A DNA stretch of 51,581 nucleotides. Origin: Candidatus Iainarchaeum sp. (GTDB taxonomy: Archaea; Iainarchaeota; Iainarchaeia; Iainarchaeales; JAAZKV01). Both the position numbers and the translations under genes were made by a program. The DNA lies in contig JAQUZG010000005.1 in NCBI GenBank assembly GCA_028691435.1, positions 1 through 51,581 of the forward strand, written 5' to 3'. Below, piece after piece: positions 17,780-26,430 of the stretch. The first letter of the stretch is position 1. Each line of letters opens with the position of its first letter. The notes beneath the pieces were generated by a model, which worked only from the letters and a program-made list of their open reading frames with translations, had not been told where the DNA came from and did not search any database.

Positions 17780-18721
17780 ATGAAATCTTCAGTTAATAGA
17801 ATCAAATCACAAATTGATGAATTAAGAAAACAAAAAGAAAGATTAAGTCGAGCCACAGTAAAACAACATCTTGAAGTAATTTCAGATAAAAAAATAAGTG
17901 AATTAATATCAAGTAGGAATATATCAAATAGAAAAAAAGGTATTTTTGAACTTGGAATGTATGGTACTAAAAGAGCAATAGATCTTATTGAATTTCATTT
18001 AAATGATCCTTCCCCAACAATAAGAGTTTTTTCAGCACAAATACTTGGATTTATTTCTTCAAAAAGGAGTATTGATAAAATAAAGGAATTATTACATGAT
18101 TCAAATCATGATGTCCAAGTAAGAGCAGCAGAAGTTCTTTATAATTTAGTTGAAGCTAATGAAAAAACAAAATACAGACGATTATATTTAGAACAATCAG
18201 AAAATAAAAGATTTTTTGACGAATCAACTATTTTAGCTAGAGCACAATTAAGAAAGACTGGTTCAAAATTAGTTTTACTTGGTGGCCCACAATTAAATAA
18301 ATCAATAGTTAGAATTGTTTCAAAAAAAAGTTATTTAGCTTGGAAAAGAGCTTTTGAAGCAAGAGATTTTTGGAAAAGTAAGGGATTTGATTATGTTCCT
18401 ATTGAACCAATATTAAATAGACCAAATGGAAAATATAGAATTTATTCAACAAAAACAAAAAGACAATATAGAGTTTTTGCAAAAGTTCTTGGCCCATCAC
18501 TTGAAAGATATGAAAATAAGGTTGTGAATAAAAATTTAATTAAATATGTTGAAAGTCAAAGACTAAAAATAATCCAAGGATTAAGAGAACTTGGAATTGA
18601 ACATAAACATCCACATAGAGAAAATTTTTGTATTGAAATAGTTGGTGGAATGCCAAGAGTATATATTATCGATATGGATCGTGCACAAATAATGCCTGAA
18701 TGGTATAATCCGCTAGCATAA
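17780..18721 (+). CDS. HEAT-repeat protein with C-terminal kinase-like domain
   Basis: The 313 residues appear to hold two parts. Residues about 30-130 form HEAT/PBS-like repeats (RKKGIFELGMYGTKRAIDLI, PTIRVFSAQILGFISSKRSI, DVQVRAAEVLYNLVEAN). Residues about 165-313 resemble a protein-kinase/APH fold: an ARDFWKSKGFDYVP helix, a VFAKVLGPSLERYE hinge, a catalytic-loop-like HKHPHREN, and VYIIDMD in place of DFD. The usual catalytic Asp of HxDxxxxN is His, so activity is doubtful. It is divergent from gatC and convergent with aspS. No named family is recognised. Confidence 0.62.
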   Translation: MKSSVNRIKSQIDELRKQKERLSRATVKQHLEVISDKKISELISSRNISNRKKGIFELGMYGTKRAIDLIEFHLNDPSPTIRVFSAQILGFISSKRSIDKIKELLHDSNHDVQVRAAEVLYNLVEANEKTKYRRLYLEQSENKRFFDESTILARAQLRKTGSKLVLLGGPQLNKSIVRIVSKKSYLAWKRAFEARDFWKSKGFDYVPIEPILNRPNGKYRIYSTKTKRQYRVFAKVLGPSLERYENKVVNKNLIKYVESQRLKIIQGLRELGIEHKHPHRENFCIEIVGGMPRVYIIDMDRAQIMPEWYNPLA

Positions 18722-18760
18722 TATAAATAACAATTTTTTAAAAATTAAAAAAAAATTTGA

Positions 18761-18782
18761 TTAAACTTTTTAAAAAGTTTAA
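18761..18782. terminator. perfect palindrome between convergent genes
   Basis: A 22-base perfect palindrome (half-site TTAAACTTTTT) sits between the HEAT/kinase-like gene and aspS and overlaps the aspS stop codon. Its position and T/A-rich arms fit a two-way terminator. Confidence 0.45.
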
Positions 18783-20548
18783 TCTTCTTTAATAACAGTT
18801 GATGCTAATCCTAAATCATCAAGTTGTTTTGGAGTTACACCATTTGGAGAGCCATCCATTAACGACGCTGCCGCTTTGTTTTTTGGAAATGCAATTATTT
18901 CTCTTAGACTTTTTGATTTAGTCATAAGCATTACAATTCGATCAAGACCAAATGCTAAACCACCGTGTGGAGGGGCACCATATTCAAAAGCTTCTAAGAA
19001 GAAATCAAATTTATCTTTTGCTTGTTTTTCATCTAAACCTATTGCCTTGAATATTCTTGCTTGAACTTTTGGATCATGTATTCTTACACTTCCACCACCA
19101 AGTTCAATTCCATTTAACACTAAATCATAAGCATCACTAATCATTTTTAGTGGTTCTGTTTCTAGTAAATCAAGATGTTCTTTTTTTGGAGAAGTAAATG
19201 GATGATGTGTTGCTTTGATTCTTTTATCTTCTTCACTCCATTCAAACATTGGAAAATCTACAACCCAAAGGAAATTCCATTTATCAGCCGGAATTAAATT
19301 AAATGTTTCCCCAAGATATACTCTTAGATTTGCTAATGCATCATTCACAATTTTTATTTTGTCTGCAACAATTAAAATTAAATCGCCATCTTTTGCATTT
19401 GTTCTTTCTTTTAATTGATTTAAAATTTCATCAGAGAAGAATTTTGTGATATTACTTTCAAATTTACCATCAACTAATTTTAATGTAGCTAAGCCTTTTG
19501 CTTTGTAAATTTTTACTACATCTTCTAATTTAGCAATTTCACTTCGTGATAAATCTGATTTTCCAGTAAAATTAATTCCTTTAATAATTCCACCATTTTG
19601 TACTGCTGAATTAAAAACATTAAATTCACCTTTTGATAAAATGTCAGTTAACTCTATTAATTCTAAACCAAATCTTGTATCTGGTCTATCAATACCAAAT
19701 CTTTCAATAGCTTCAGAATATTTCATCACAGGAAATTTTTCTTTAAAATCTATCCCAAGCACATCTTTCCAAAGTCGTTTAATTAATAATTCATTTGTAT
19801 CTATAATATCTTCTTGTTCAATAAAAGACATTTCTACATCAATTTGAGTGAATTCAGGTTGACGATCTGCTCTTAAGTCTTCATCACGAAAACATCTTGC
19901 AATTTGAAAATATCTGTCAAATCCAGCAATCATACTTAATTGTTTAAACAATTGTGGACTTTGAGGAAGAGCATAAAAGTTTCCTTTATGAACACGACTT
20001 GGAACTAAATATTCTCTTGCTCCTTCAGGAGTACTTCTTGCTAAAATAGGAGTTTCAATTTCAATGAAACCATTTTCATCATAAAAGTCTCTAATTATTT
20101 TTACAATTTTATGTCTTAAAATAATTTTATCTTGCAAATCTTTTTTTCTTAATTCTAAGTATCGATATTTCATTAATAAATCTTCATTAGTCACTGTTCT
20201 TTCAGTCATATCTATTGGGAGAGGTTTTGAAATAGTAATTATTTTTGCATTAGTTACATCAATTTCAATTTCCCCAGTAAGCATATCTTTTTTTTCTGTA
20301 CCAGTTGGTCTTTTTTTTACAATCCCTTTAATTTGAATAACAAATTCTTTTCTAATTGATTTTCCAATAGTTGCAATTTCTTCACTTTTATTGTGATCTA
20401 AAACTAGTTGAGTTAAACCATATCTATCTCTAAGGTCAACAAAAGTAATATTACCATGATCTCTTACAGTATCACACCAACCAACAAGTGTTACTTCTTG
20501 ATTCTCATTTTTATTGTTTAATTCTCCACATGTATTTGTTCTTAACAT
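18779..20548 (-). CDS. aspS: bacterial-type aspartyl-tRNA synthetase, probably non-discriminating
   Basis: The 589 residues are the bacterial length; archaeal AspRS is about 430. The layout is an OB-fold anticodon domain (1-105), class II motifs 1-3 (FIEIETPILARSTPEGAREY; FRDEDLRADRQPEFTQID; GLAFGLDRIVML), and an inserted GAD domain (about 285-410). His31 in WCDTVRDHG and Gly83 in KKRPTGTEKK match residues I recall as tied to recognition of both tRNA(Asp) and tRNA(Asn) in bacterial enzymes such as that of Pseudomonas. Mischarged Asp-tRNA(Asn) would feed the neighbouring GatCAB. A GTGAT ribosome binding site precedes the ATG. Interdomain transfer is likely. Confidence 0.95.
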   Translation of the reverse strand: MLRTNTCGELNNKNENQEVTLVGWCDTVRDHGNITFVDLRDRYGLTQLVLDHNKSEEIATIGKSIRKEFVIQIKGIVKKRPTGTEKKDMLTGEIEIDVTNAKIITISKPLPIDMTERTVTNEDLLMKYRYLELRKKDLQDKIILRHKIVKIIRDFYDENGFIEIETPILARSTPEGAREYLVPSRVHKGNFYALPQSPQLFKQLSMIAGFDRYFQIARCFRDEDLRADRQPEFTQIDVEMSFIEQEDIIDTNELLIKRLWKDVLGIDFKEKFPVMKYSEAIERFGIDRPDTRFGLELIELTDILSKGEFNVFNSAVQNGGIIKGINFTGKSDLSRSEIAKLEDVVKIYKAKGLATLKLVDGKFESNITKFFSDEILNQLKERTNAKDGDLILIVADKIKIVNDALANLRVYLGETFNLIPADKWNFLWVVDFPMFEWSEEDKRIKATHHPFTSPKKEHLDLLETEPLKMISDAYDLVLNGIELGGGSVRIHDPKVQARIFKAIGLDEKQAKDKFDFFLEAFEYGAPPHGGLAFGLDRIVMLMTKSKSLREIIAFPKNKAAASLMDGSPNGVTPKQLDDLGLASTVIKED

Positions 20549-20661
20549 AGTTTATCACAAGAAATTTTCATTCAAAAAGGCTTTTAAATTAAATCTTGGT
20601 GAGTAAATAAGACCCAATTTAATTAAAATAAAAGCTAGAAAAAATCCAACTATTAAATAAA

Positions 20662-21642
20662 TTAAAATTCAAATAATTGTTTTTGACTACTTTGTTTTAA
20701 TGGTCTAGAGTTATAACCTAATTTATTTAAAGTTCTAGCAAATTCTTGAGAATAACCATGGTCAGTTAAAACTAATTTAGGATTAGATTCTTTTACAAAT
20801 TCAATTAATTCATTATAATCACAATGATTACTTAATGGAAAACATTTGTCAAACCCTTGTGCATTCCACCCAGTCGCAATTGCACAAAGAATATCCCTTT
20901 TGTCAAATTCTTTTATTGTAGAAAATAAAAATTTATCAATTAGATTTTGGGGCATAATTAACACATTATGGTCTTTTAAATTATGATTTAATAGTTCATA
21001 TTTTCCAATATCCACTCCATGATTTGAATAAATTTTATTCATTTCAAAAATTGATTCATGAACTAAAGGAACAAATCCAGCCATATTTGAAATCTTAGTT
21101 AACTCTTGTGCTTTACCAAGGGAATACCCTGAAAGAATAATTAATTTATTTTTTGCATTTTTTTCTATCCAACTAACCATTTCATTCACTACATCAAAAT
21201 GATTTGGAAAATTAAATTCAGGTGAAGCAAAAGTTGTTTCAAGAACAAGCACCTCTGATTCAATAGGTTTTAATCCTTTAAATAAAATTGAATCACTAGT
21301 TCTAAAATCAGAAGTAATAATATAATTTTTATTATAAAAATCTAAATTTATTCCAGTTGAACCAAGAATGTGACCGTTTGAAAATAATTCTATTTCAAAA
21401 TTATCAAATTTTATTTTTTTATTTATTTCTAATGGAGAAAAATTTAATCCAAAACTTTTTTCATATCTTTTTTTTATTAAATCAATAGTCTCTTTTGTTG
21501 CAAAATGTGTTGAAGAAGAATTTTTAGCTAATTTTACATGGTCTGAATGAGCGTGAGAAAAGAAAATGTTTTTGTATTTTGAAGATTTTGAGGGATCAAT
21601 ACACAAATCACCAATAATTAAACCATTTTCTTCTTTAATCAT
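20662..21642 (-). CDS. MBL-fold exonuclease (SNM1/beta-CASP-like) with PCNA-binding tail
   Basis: The metallo-beta-lactamase metal motif is FFSHAHSDHVK (HxHxDH), followed by FSNGHILGSTG and an Asp in YIITSDFRTSD. A C-terminal region with SNHCDYNELIEFVKESNPKLVLTDHG fits SNM1/ligase-associated exonuclease and RNA-processing relatives. The last residues, SSQKQLFEF, read as a PIP box. The DinB polymerase of this window ends almost identically (QKKLFEF), which favours a DNA-repair role. The ATG at 21642 is preferred to a TTG at 21660 because it fits the TATA-like sequence upstream. Confidence 0.85.
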   Translation of the reverse strand: MIKEENGLIIGDLCIDPSKSSKYKNIFFSHAHSDHVKLAKNSSSTHFATKETIDLIKKRYEKSFGLNFSPLEINKKIKFDNFEIELFSNGHILGSTGINLDFYNKNYIITSDFRTSDSILFKGLKPIESEVLVLETTFASPEFNFPNHFDVVNEMVSWIEKNAKNKLIILSGYSLGKAQELTKISNMAGFVPLVHESIFEMNKIYSNHGVDIGKYELLNHNLKDHNVLIMPQNLIDKFLFSTIKEFDKRDILCAIATGWNAQGFDKCFPLSNHCDYNELIEFVKESNPKLVLTDHGYSQEFARTLNKLGYNSRPLKQSSQKQLFEF

Positions 21643-21775
21643 AAATAAATTAGGGTGCAATAAAATTTAAAGGAATTTATATCCAAATAAATACGAACAG
21701 TAAATAAAGTTAATAAATAAATTTGATTTAAATTTAAAGGCTAAAATATAAATACAACAAACATTTAATTATAAT

Positions 21776-22822
21776 ATGCAATTGATTCAAAAAAGTGTTG
21801 AAGAAACAACAAAAGAAATAAACGATTTGCACGAAATGATAAATAGAATAAGTTGGACTAAATTAACAAAAGAAACTTTTGTTTTTGAACTTGAAACTTG
21901 TATAAAAAAATTAAAAATAATTAAAGATTTGCTTAAAAATTTAAATAAAGAATTAACATTTATTTTAGAACCATCCGTTCCAAAATTAGATGATTTAATA
22001 GTTGAATTAAATAGAGAACTTATTGTTCTTGAATCAAACATTAGTCTTGAAAAACATAAAAAATTTAGAAACTCATTATTAAATGAACTTGAAAAACCTG
22101 AAGTACCTGAACTTTATTTAACAATTCAACAAAAAATAATTAGTTTGATATTAAAATGTAGATATTCAATTGAAAGAATTAATAGTTTTGAAAATGCAAG
22201 AAATATGCCCTTTGTTAAAAAAGGTGCAACTGCAAGAGATTTAATTGAAATATTGCAAAAAAAAGAAGATGAAGTAGAAAGTTTAAAACAAAAAAATATT
22301 AGTTTAAGAAAAAAATCGTTTTTTGGAGAAAAAGAAAATCTAACTATTGATTTAGAAGAAGAACTGAATAGTACTGATAAACAACTTGAAATTAATTTAT
22401 CAAAAATTAATGATGCATTAAAAACACATTATGCACAAATAGAATATGTTGTTGGAAGTTATAATAATTTACAAAAAAGTGTTCAAAAAATAGAAATATT
22501 ACATGAAAATTATACAAAAAAAAGTATTGAATTAATTAAACAATTAAAAAAAGAAAAAGATTATGCTAATCAAGTTGCTCTTGAAATAGAACAAGAAACT
22601 ATTATGATTAGAAGTGAGTATAATAAGAGATTATTAAATATTGAAGATGAAAAAAATAAAATTAAAGAAGATTTAAACAAAAAAAATTTTGAAGAAAATA
22701 AAAGCAGATTAAAAATTATTGAAGAAAATAAAATAACAATAGATAATTTGTCAAAATTGATTAAAAGTCAAGAAGAAACAATAAGTAAATTAAAAGAAAA
22801 ATTACCTATTCAAAATCAATAA
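21776..22822 (+). CDS. coiled-coil protein, unknown function
   Basis: The 348 residues are nearly all charged helix with long heptad-like stretches, especially residues about 5-120 and 190-345 (rich in Glu, Lys, Ile, Leu). There is no signal peptide or membrane segment and no recognised domain. A TATA-like AAATATAAA lies upstream of the ATG. A cytoplasmic structural or scaffold role is possible from composition only. Confidence 0.65.
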   Translation: MQLIQKSVEETTKEINDLHEMINRISWTKLTKETFVFELETCIKKLKIIKDLLKNLNKELTFILEPSVPKLDDLIVELNRELIVLESNISLEKHKKFRNSLLNELEKPEVPELYLTIQQKIISLILKCRYSIERINSFENARNMPFVKKGATARDLIEILQKKEDEVESLKQKNISLRKKSFFGEKENLTIDLEEELNSTDKQLEINLSKINDALKTHYAQIEYVVGSYNNLQKSVQKIEILHENYTKKSIELIKQLKKEKDYANQVALEIEQETIMIRSEYNKRLLNIEDEKNKIKEDLNKKNFEENKSRLKIIEENKITIDNLSKLIKSQEETISKLKEKLPIQNQ

Positions 22823-22879
22823 ACTAATTTTAGATAAATCAAATTATTTAAATTCAAAATTATTAGTTTAGGTTAATAG

Positions 22880-23302
22880 TTATATTCCAAATTCAACATC
22901 TTTTGGTTCAAAATCAATTTCATTAAATAAAATTGAAATTATTTTAGAAGAAAAATCTTCAACTAATTTGTCTTTTAATTCATAAAATTCTCCCTCTACC
23001 GCAGATGAAAATTCGTCTTCAACAAAATTTTTTATTATTCTAACTTTTGTTTTTAATTCAACATCAATTAATTTTGATTTAACTAAATTAACTACTTCAA
23101 CATTTTCTTGATCAAAAGTTGAAAAAACAATAATAAAATCCGAATCTTCGCTTGATTCTAAAGCGACAAAAGGAATATCAAAAATATCATTTACAAATCG
23201 CTCTTCTAAAATCAAACCTGAAATCTTGGAAGAAAGTTTTTTTGATAAATCTTTAAATATGCTAACTTGAGTATCTTTTACACCTATAAATGAAATTTTC
23301 AT
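22880..23302 (-). CDS. lumazine/riboflavin-synthase-like small protein (tentative)
   Basis: The 140-residue alpha/beta protein begins MKISFIGVKDTQVSIFKDL. The order of strands and helices, IPFVALESSEDSDFIIVFSTF followed by KVRIIKNFVEDEF and a long C-terminal helix ending SILFNEIDF, resembles the lumazine synthase/archaeal riboflavin synthase (RibC) fold in length and pattern. Catalytic residues cannot be confirmed and no riboflavin genes are nearby, so function is open. Confidence 0.4.
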   Translation of the reverse strand: MKISFIGVKDTQVSIFKDLSKKLSSKISGLILEERFVNDIFDIPFVALESSEDSDFIIVFSTFDQENVEVVNLVKSKLIDVELKTKVRIIKNFVEDEFSSAVEGEFYELKDKLVEDFSSKIISILFNEIDFEPKDVEFGI

Positions 23303-23485
23303 AAAGATAATAAATTATTCAAATATATAAATGTCCCTAAATTAATAAAAACAATTTAAATAAATACAAAGACATATATAAAATAAAAAATTAAAATTAA
23401 TGAAAAATAAAAAGTTATTTTAATGAGTAAGTTCTAAATATGTTATTAAAATAATATAATAAATAAAATAACAAGTAGTGATAAT

Positions 23486-24976
23486 ATGTTTGATGATGAA
23501 GACAAATCTTATCTTGGAACAAGTCCAACTGATTACTCAATGTATGATGATTATGGAAAAGCCCCAGGCAATAAAATTGATTTAACAAATATAAAAAAAA
23601 TATTACCAAAATTGATTATTGGATTAATTTTTTTAATAGTTATTTTTTTGATATGGAATTGGTTTAGTTCTCATCAAACACTTGAGTTTAATATAACTAA
23701 TAAAGAAGGAAAAAGTATAAATGATGCAAGAATTAGTGTAATAAATAATTCAAATAATTCTAGATTAACTGAACAAAATGGAAAATACACTCTTGCTCCA
23801 GGGTTATACACTATAAGAATTAGTGCAGACGGATATGAAGAATATCTTGAAAAAGAATTAGTTTTTCCAGATGATGGATTTGATCAAGACATAATATTAA
23901 TGAGAGACTATAGTGAATTGTCAAGTGAACTAATTTTAGATAAAACTGAATACTATAGTTTAGAGGAAGTTAAAGGAACAATAAAATTAAGAAATAATAG
24001 TTCAGAGGATTATACTAATTTAAAAATTAAAATTAGCGCTAGCGACATTAATTTTGAAAACAGTGAAAGGACAATAACTGAATTAAAATCACAAACTTCT
24101 ACCGATATTTCAATACTTGGTTCAACAAAAAAAACAGACAAGGATATAACTAGCAATATAAAAATTGAATTTATTAATTCTGAAAAAATAGAAAAACAAA
24201 CAGTTCTAATTCACCCAAAAATTGAATTATCAAAAATTGTTACAACCCCTACAACAGAATTAACTAATAGTAAATTGGAAGCTGGAAAAGACACCACTAT
24301 TGATTTAATAATTGCAAATAAACACAAAACATTTGCATTAGAAGATATAAAAGTAGATTTAGTTATTGAAGATAAAGATAAATTAAATAGTTGGATAACC
24401 TTTAAAGACACTACAAGTTATGAAAAAGAAATTGAATTTATTGATAAGGAACAAAATCAAACAATTACATTTAATATTACTCCTGATTTAAGCGCAAAAA
24501 AAGGAGATGAGTTTACTGCAAAAATCATAATTAGTGCAAAAAATTTAGATGGAATAAAAGAATTACCAGTTAAATTAACTATCGGGACAGAAAAAAATGT
24601 TGACATTTATGCACCAAGTGGGAAAGTAAATCAAAAATGCTCAACTACTGAATGTGGATTAGTTGAAAAATATGAATATCTAATTTCAAATAAAGGAAAT
24701 GTAGATATTAAAAACATCACATTAAGACTTAGTGAAGAAACAGTAGCTGATTGTCAAAGTTTTTTTAATATAATTAATGAAATGCCAATAAGTGAAATAA
24801 AAGCTGGAGACTCAAAGTTAATTTTAATGAATATTGGAAGTAATGCATATTCCTCAAGTCTAATTGATAAAACAATTAAATGTTACTTTGTTGCAGAATA
24901 TACTGACCCACTAACTAATTCAAAAGAAGTTAGTAATTTAAATAATTCAAAAATTGAATTAACAATTAGTGACTAA
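23486..24976 (+). CDS. membrane-anchored surface protein with Ig-like domains
   Basis: The 496 residues comprise a cytoplasmic N-terminus of about 38, one membrane segment (KLIIGLIFLIVIFLIWNWF), and a large exterior part. The first exterior domain (about 62-125, NKEGKSINDARISVINNSNN to ISADGYEEY) looks like a carboxypeptidase-regulatory/PEGA-type beta fold. Further NEW3/CARDB-like Ig domains follow, with two Cys pairs near the C-terminus (CSTTEC and a later pair). A GTGAT ribosome binding site precedes the ATG. The next gene encodes a membrane-anchored wHTH protein, so a sensing pair is possible. Confidence 0.65.
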   Translation: MFDDEDKSYLGTSPTDYSMYDDYGKAPGNKIDLTNIKKILPKLIIGLIFLIVIFLIWNWFSSHQTLEFNITNKEGKSINDARISVINNSNNSRLTEQNGKYTLAPGLYTIRISADGYEEYLEKELVFPDDGFDQDIILMRDYSELSSELILDKTEYYSLEEVKGTIKLRNNSSEDYTNLKIKISASDINFENSERTITELKSQTSTDISILGSTKKTDKDITSNIKIEFINSEKIEKQTVLIHPKIELSKIVTTPTTELTNSKLEAGKDTTIDLIIANKHKTFALEDIKVDLVIEDKDKLNSWITFKDTTSYEKEIEFIDKEQNQTITFNITPDLSAKKGDEFTAKIIISAKNLDGIKELPVKLTIGTEKNVDIYAPSGKVNQKCSTTECGLVEKYEYLISNKGNVDIKNITLRLSEETVADCQSFFNIINEMPISEIKAGDSKLILMNIGSNAYSSSLIDKTIKCYFVAEYTDPLTNSKEVSNLNNSKIELTISD

Positions 24977-25019
24977 TAAAATAAAAAGTCTTAAAAATTT
25001 AAAAGAATGATAAATTAGT

Positions 25020-25649
25020 ATGGATAGATTAGTTCTTGATAATAAAAGTTTTAAAGCACTTTCTTCAGATAGTCGAGTAAATATATTAAAACAATTAACT
25101 AATCGAAGAATGACATTAAGTGAATTAAGTAACAAACTTGACTTAAAAAGTTCAACAATTAAGGAACATTGTGAAATTTTAAATAATGCAAATTTAATTA
25201 AACAAATTGATGAAGGAAGAAAATGGAAATATTATGAATTAACAAACAAAGGAAAACAAATAATTACCCCTAACCCATTTGAAGAAACAAAAATTCTTTT
25301 ACTACTTTGTATAGGTGCAATTTTAATTGGAATTATCGGTTTTTTTATATTGAATATATCAATAGAAAATACTAATTTTACAAATAGTACAATTGGTGGC
25401 GGTGCCCAAGATTTAGTAACTCCAAGAATAACTCAAGATATACAAAATTACCCCATTTTACCAAAATCTAATGAAATGCTTAATGAAACAGAAATATCTA
25501 ACTTGTCAATTTCAAGTGAAAATGAAACAAGTATAATTTCAAATAATGGATACTTTATAGATTATTTAACTTTTATTACAAGTATAATTTCAGCAATTTT
25601 AATCGGGATTTTAGTTGGTTGGTTTGTAAGAAAAAAAACAATTGCATAA
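25020..25649 (+). CDS. membrane-anchored winged-helix regulator
   Basis: The 209 residues start with an ArsR-like winged helix (about 1-75): NKSFKALSSDSRVNILKQLTNRRMTLSELSNKLDLKSSTIKEHCEIL. A membrane segment follows at about 91-110, then an exterior loop of about 70 residues, Asn/Ser-rich, and a second membrane segment at about 180-203 with a short Arg/Lys tail. A DNA-binding domain fixed to the membrane is a design seen in archaeal one-component sensors. It is 43 bases downstream of the Ig-domain surface protein gene and co-oriented. Confidence 0.82.
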   Translation: MDRLVLDNKSFKALSSDSRVNILKQLTNRRMTLSELSNKLDLKSSTIKEHCEILNNANLIKQIDEGRKWKYYELTNKGKQIITPNPFEETKILLLLCIGAILIGIIGFFILNISIENTNFTNSTIGGGAQDLVTPRITQDIQNYPILPKSNEMLNETEISNLSISSENETSIISNNGYFIDYLTFITSIISAILIGILVGWFVRKKTIA

Positions 25650-25701
25650 ATACTAATTTAAAAGTTACTTTAATTCTTTTAAATAAAAGGAGATGAAAAA
25701 A

Positions 25702-26376
25702 ATGAGTTTAAATTTAATATTTTTAGGCCCTCCTGGAGCAGGAAAAGGAACTGTTGCCCAAGCAGTTATTGAGAAGTATAATTTATTTCAAATATCAACT
25801 GGAGATTTAGTTAGAGAAGAAGTTAAAAAAGAAACAACACTTGGAAAAGAAATTGAAAACATAATAAATAGCGGAAAATTAGTTAATGATGATTTGATAT
25901 CTTTAATGCTTGAAACAAAATTAAAACAGATTATTGAAAGTAAAAAATATAATGGAATCATATTAGATGGATTTCCAAGAACAATTCCACAAGCAGACAA
26001 ATTAGATGAAATTTTAAAAAAAATAAACCAAAAATTAGATGGAGTAATTTATATTGAAAGTAGTGAAGAAAATATTGTTAAAAGATTAAATGGAAGATGG
26101 ACTTGTCAAAAATGTAAAAAAGTATACAATTCTTTAACTATTCCTGAAAAAAATAAAGGATTTTGTGATGATGATAATGAAAAATTGATTCAAAGAGATG
26201 ATGATAAAGAAGAAACTATTAGAAAAAGATATCAAACGTTTATTGAAAAAACAATGCCTTTAATTGAGTATTATTCTAAAAAAGGATTATTAAAAAAATA
26301 TGATGGAAATGTTGCTCCAAAACAATCAATAGAAAAAGCAATTGAAAAAATTGAAGAAATAAAAAATAAGAAGTAA
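25702..26376 (+). CDS. adk: adenylate kinase, bacterial type with zinc LID
   Basis: The P-loop is FLGPPGAGKGT, followed by the AMP-binding STGDLVREEV and DGFPRTIPQADKL. The LID domain reads WTCQKCKKVYN...GFCDDDNEKL, giving Cys-x2-Cys, Cys and Asp zinc ligands as in Bacillus adenylate kinase. It converts AMP and ATP to two ADP. Archaea usually carry the unrelated trimeric AdkA, so this is a bacterial-type gene. The ATG at 25702 is preferred: GGAG lies nine bases upstream, while the track's start at 25693 overlaps that site. Confidence 0.94.
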   Translation: MSLNLIFLGPPGAGKGTVAQAVIEKYNLFQISTGDLVREEVKKETTLGKEIENIINSGKLVNDDLISLMLETKLKQIIESKKYNGIILDGFPRTIPQADKLDEILKKINQKLDGVIYIESSEENIVKRLNGRWTCQKCKKVYNSLTIPEKNKGFCDDDNEKLIQRDDDKEETIRKRYQTFIEKTMPLIEYYSKKGLLKKYDGNVAPKQSIEKAIEKIEEIKNKK

Positions 26377-26381
26377 TTGTA

Positions 26382-26407
26382 ATTTAAGAAGAATTTTCTT
26401 CTTAAAT
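26382..26407. terminator. hairpin between convergent adk and KaiC-like genes
   Basis: ATTTAAGAAGA and TCTTCTTAAAT form a perfect 11-bp stem with a 4-base loop just past the adk stop and before the end of the opposing gene. It probably ends transcription in both directions. Confidence 0.5.
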
Positions 26408-26430
26408 CAAATTTTAAAAAAATTCAAAAA

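Noticed and set aside
17695-17856. N-terminal 54-residue hydrophobic extension of gatC in the ORF track
   Set aside because: It is AT-rich promoter sequence read through. GatC family members start at MVNIEITKDL, and the extension overlaps the start of the divergent HEAT gene.
22815-22875. Inverted repeat TAAACTAAT/ATTAGTTTA after the coiled-coil gene
   Set aside because: The arms are only 9 bp and separated by over 30 bases in AT-rich sequence, so it is too weak to call a terminator.
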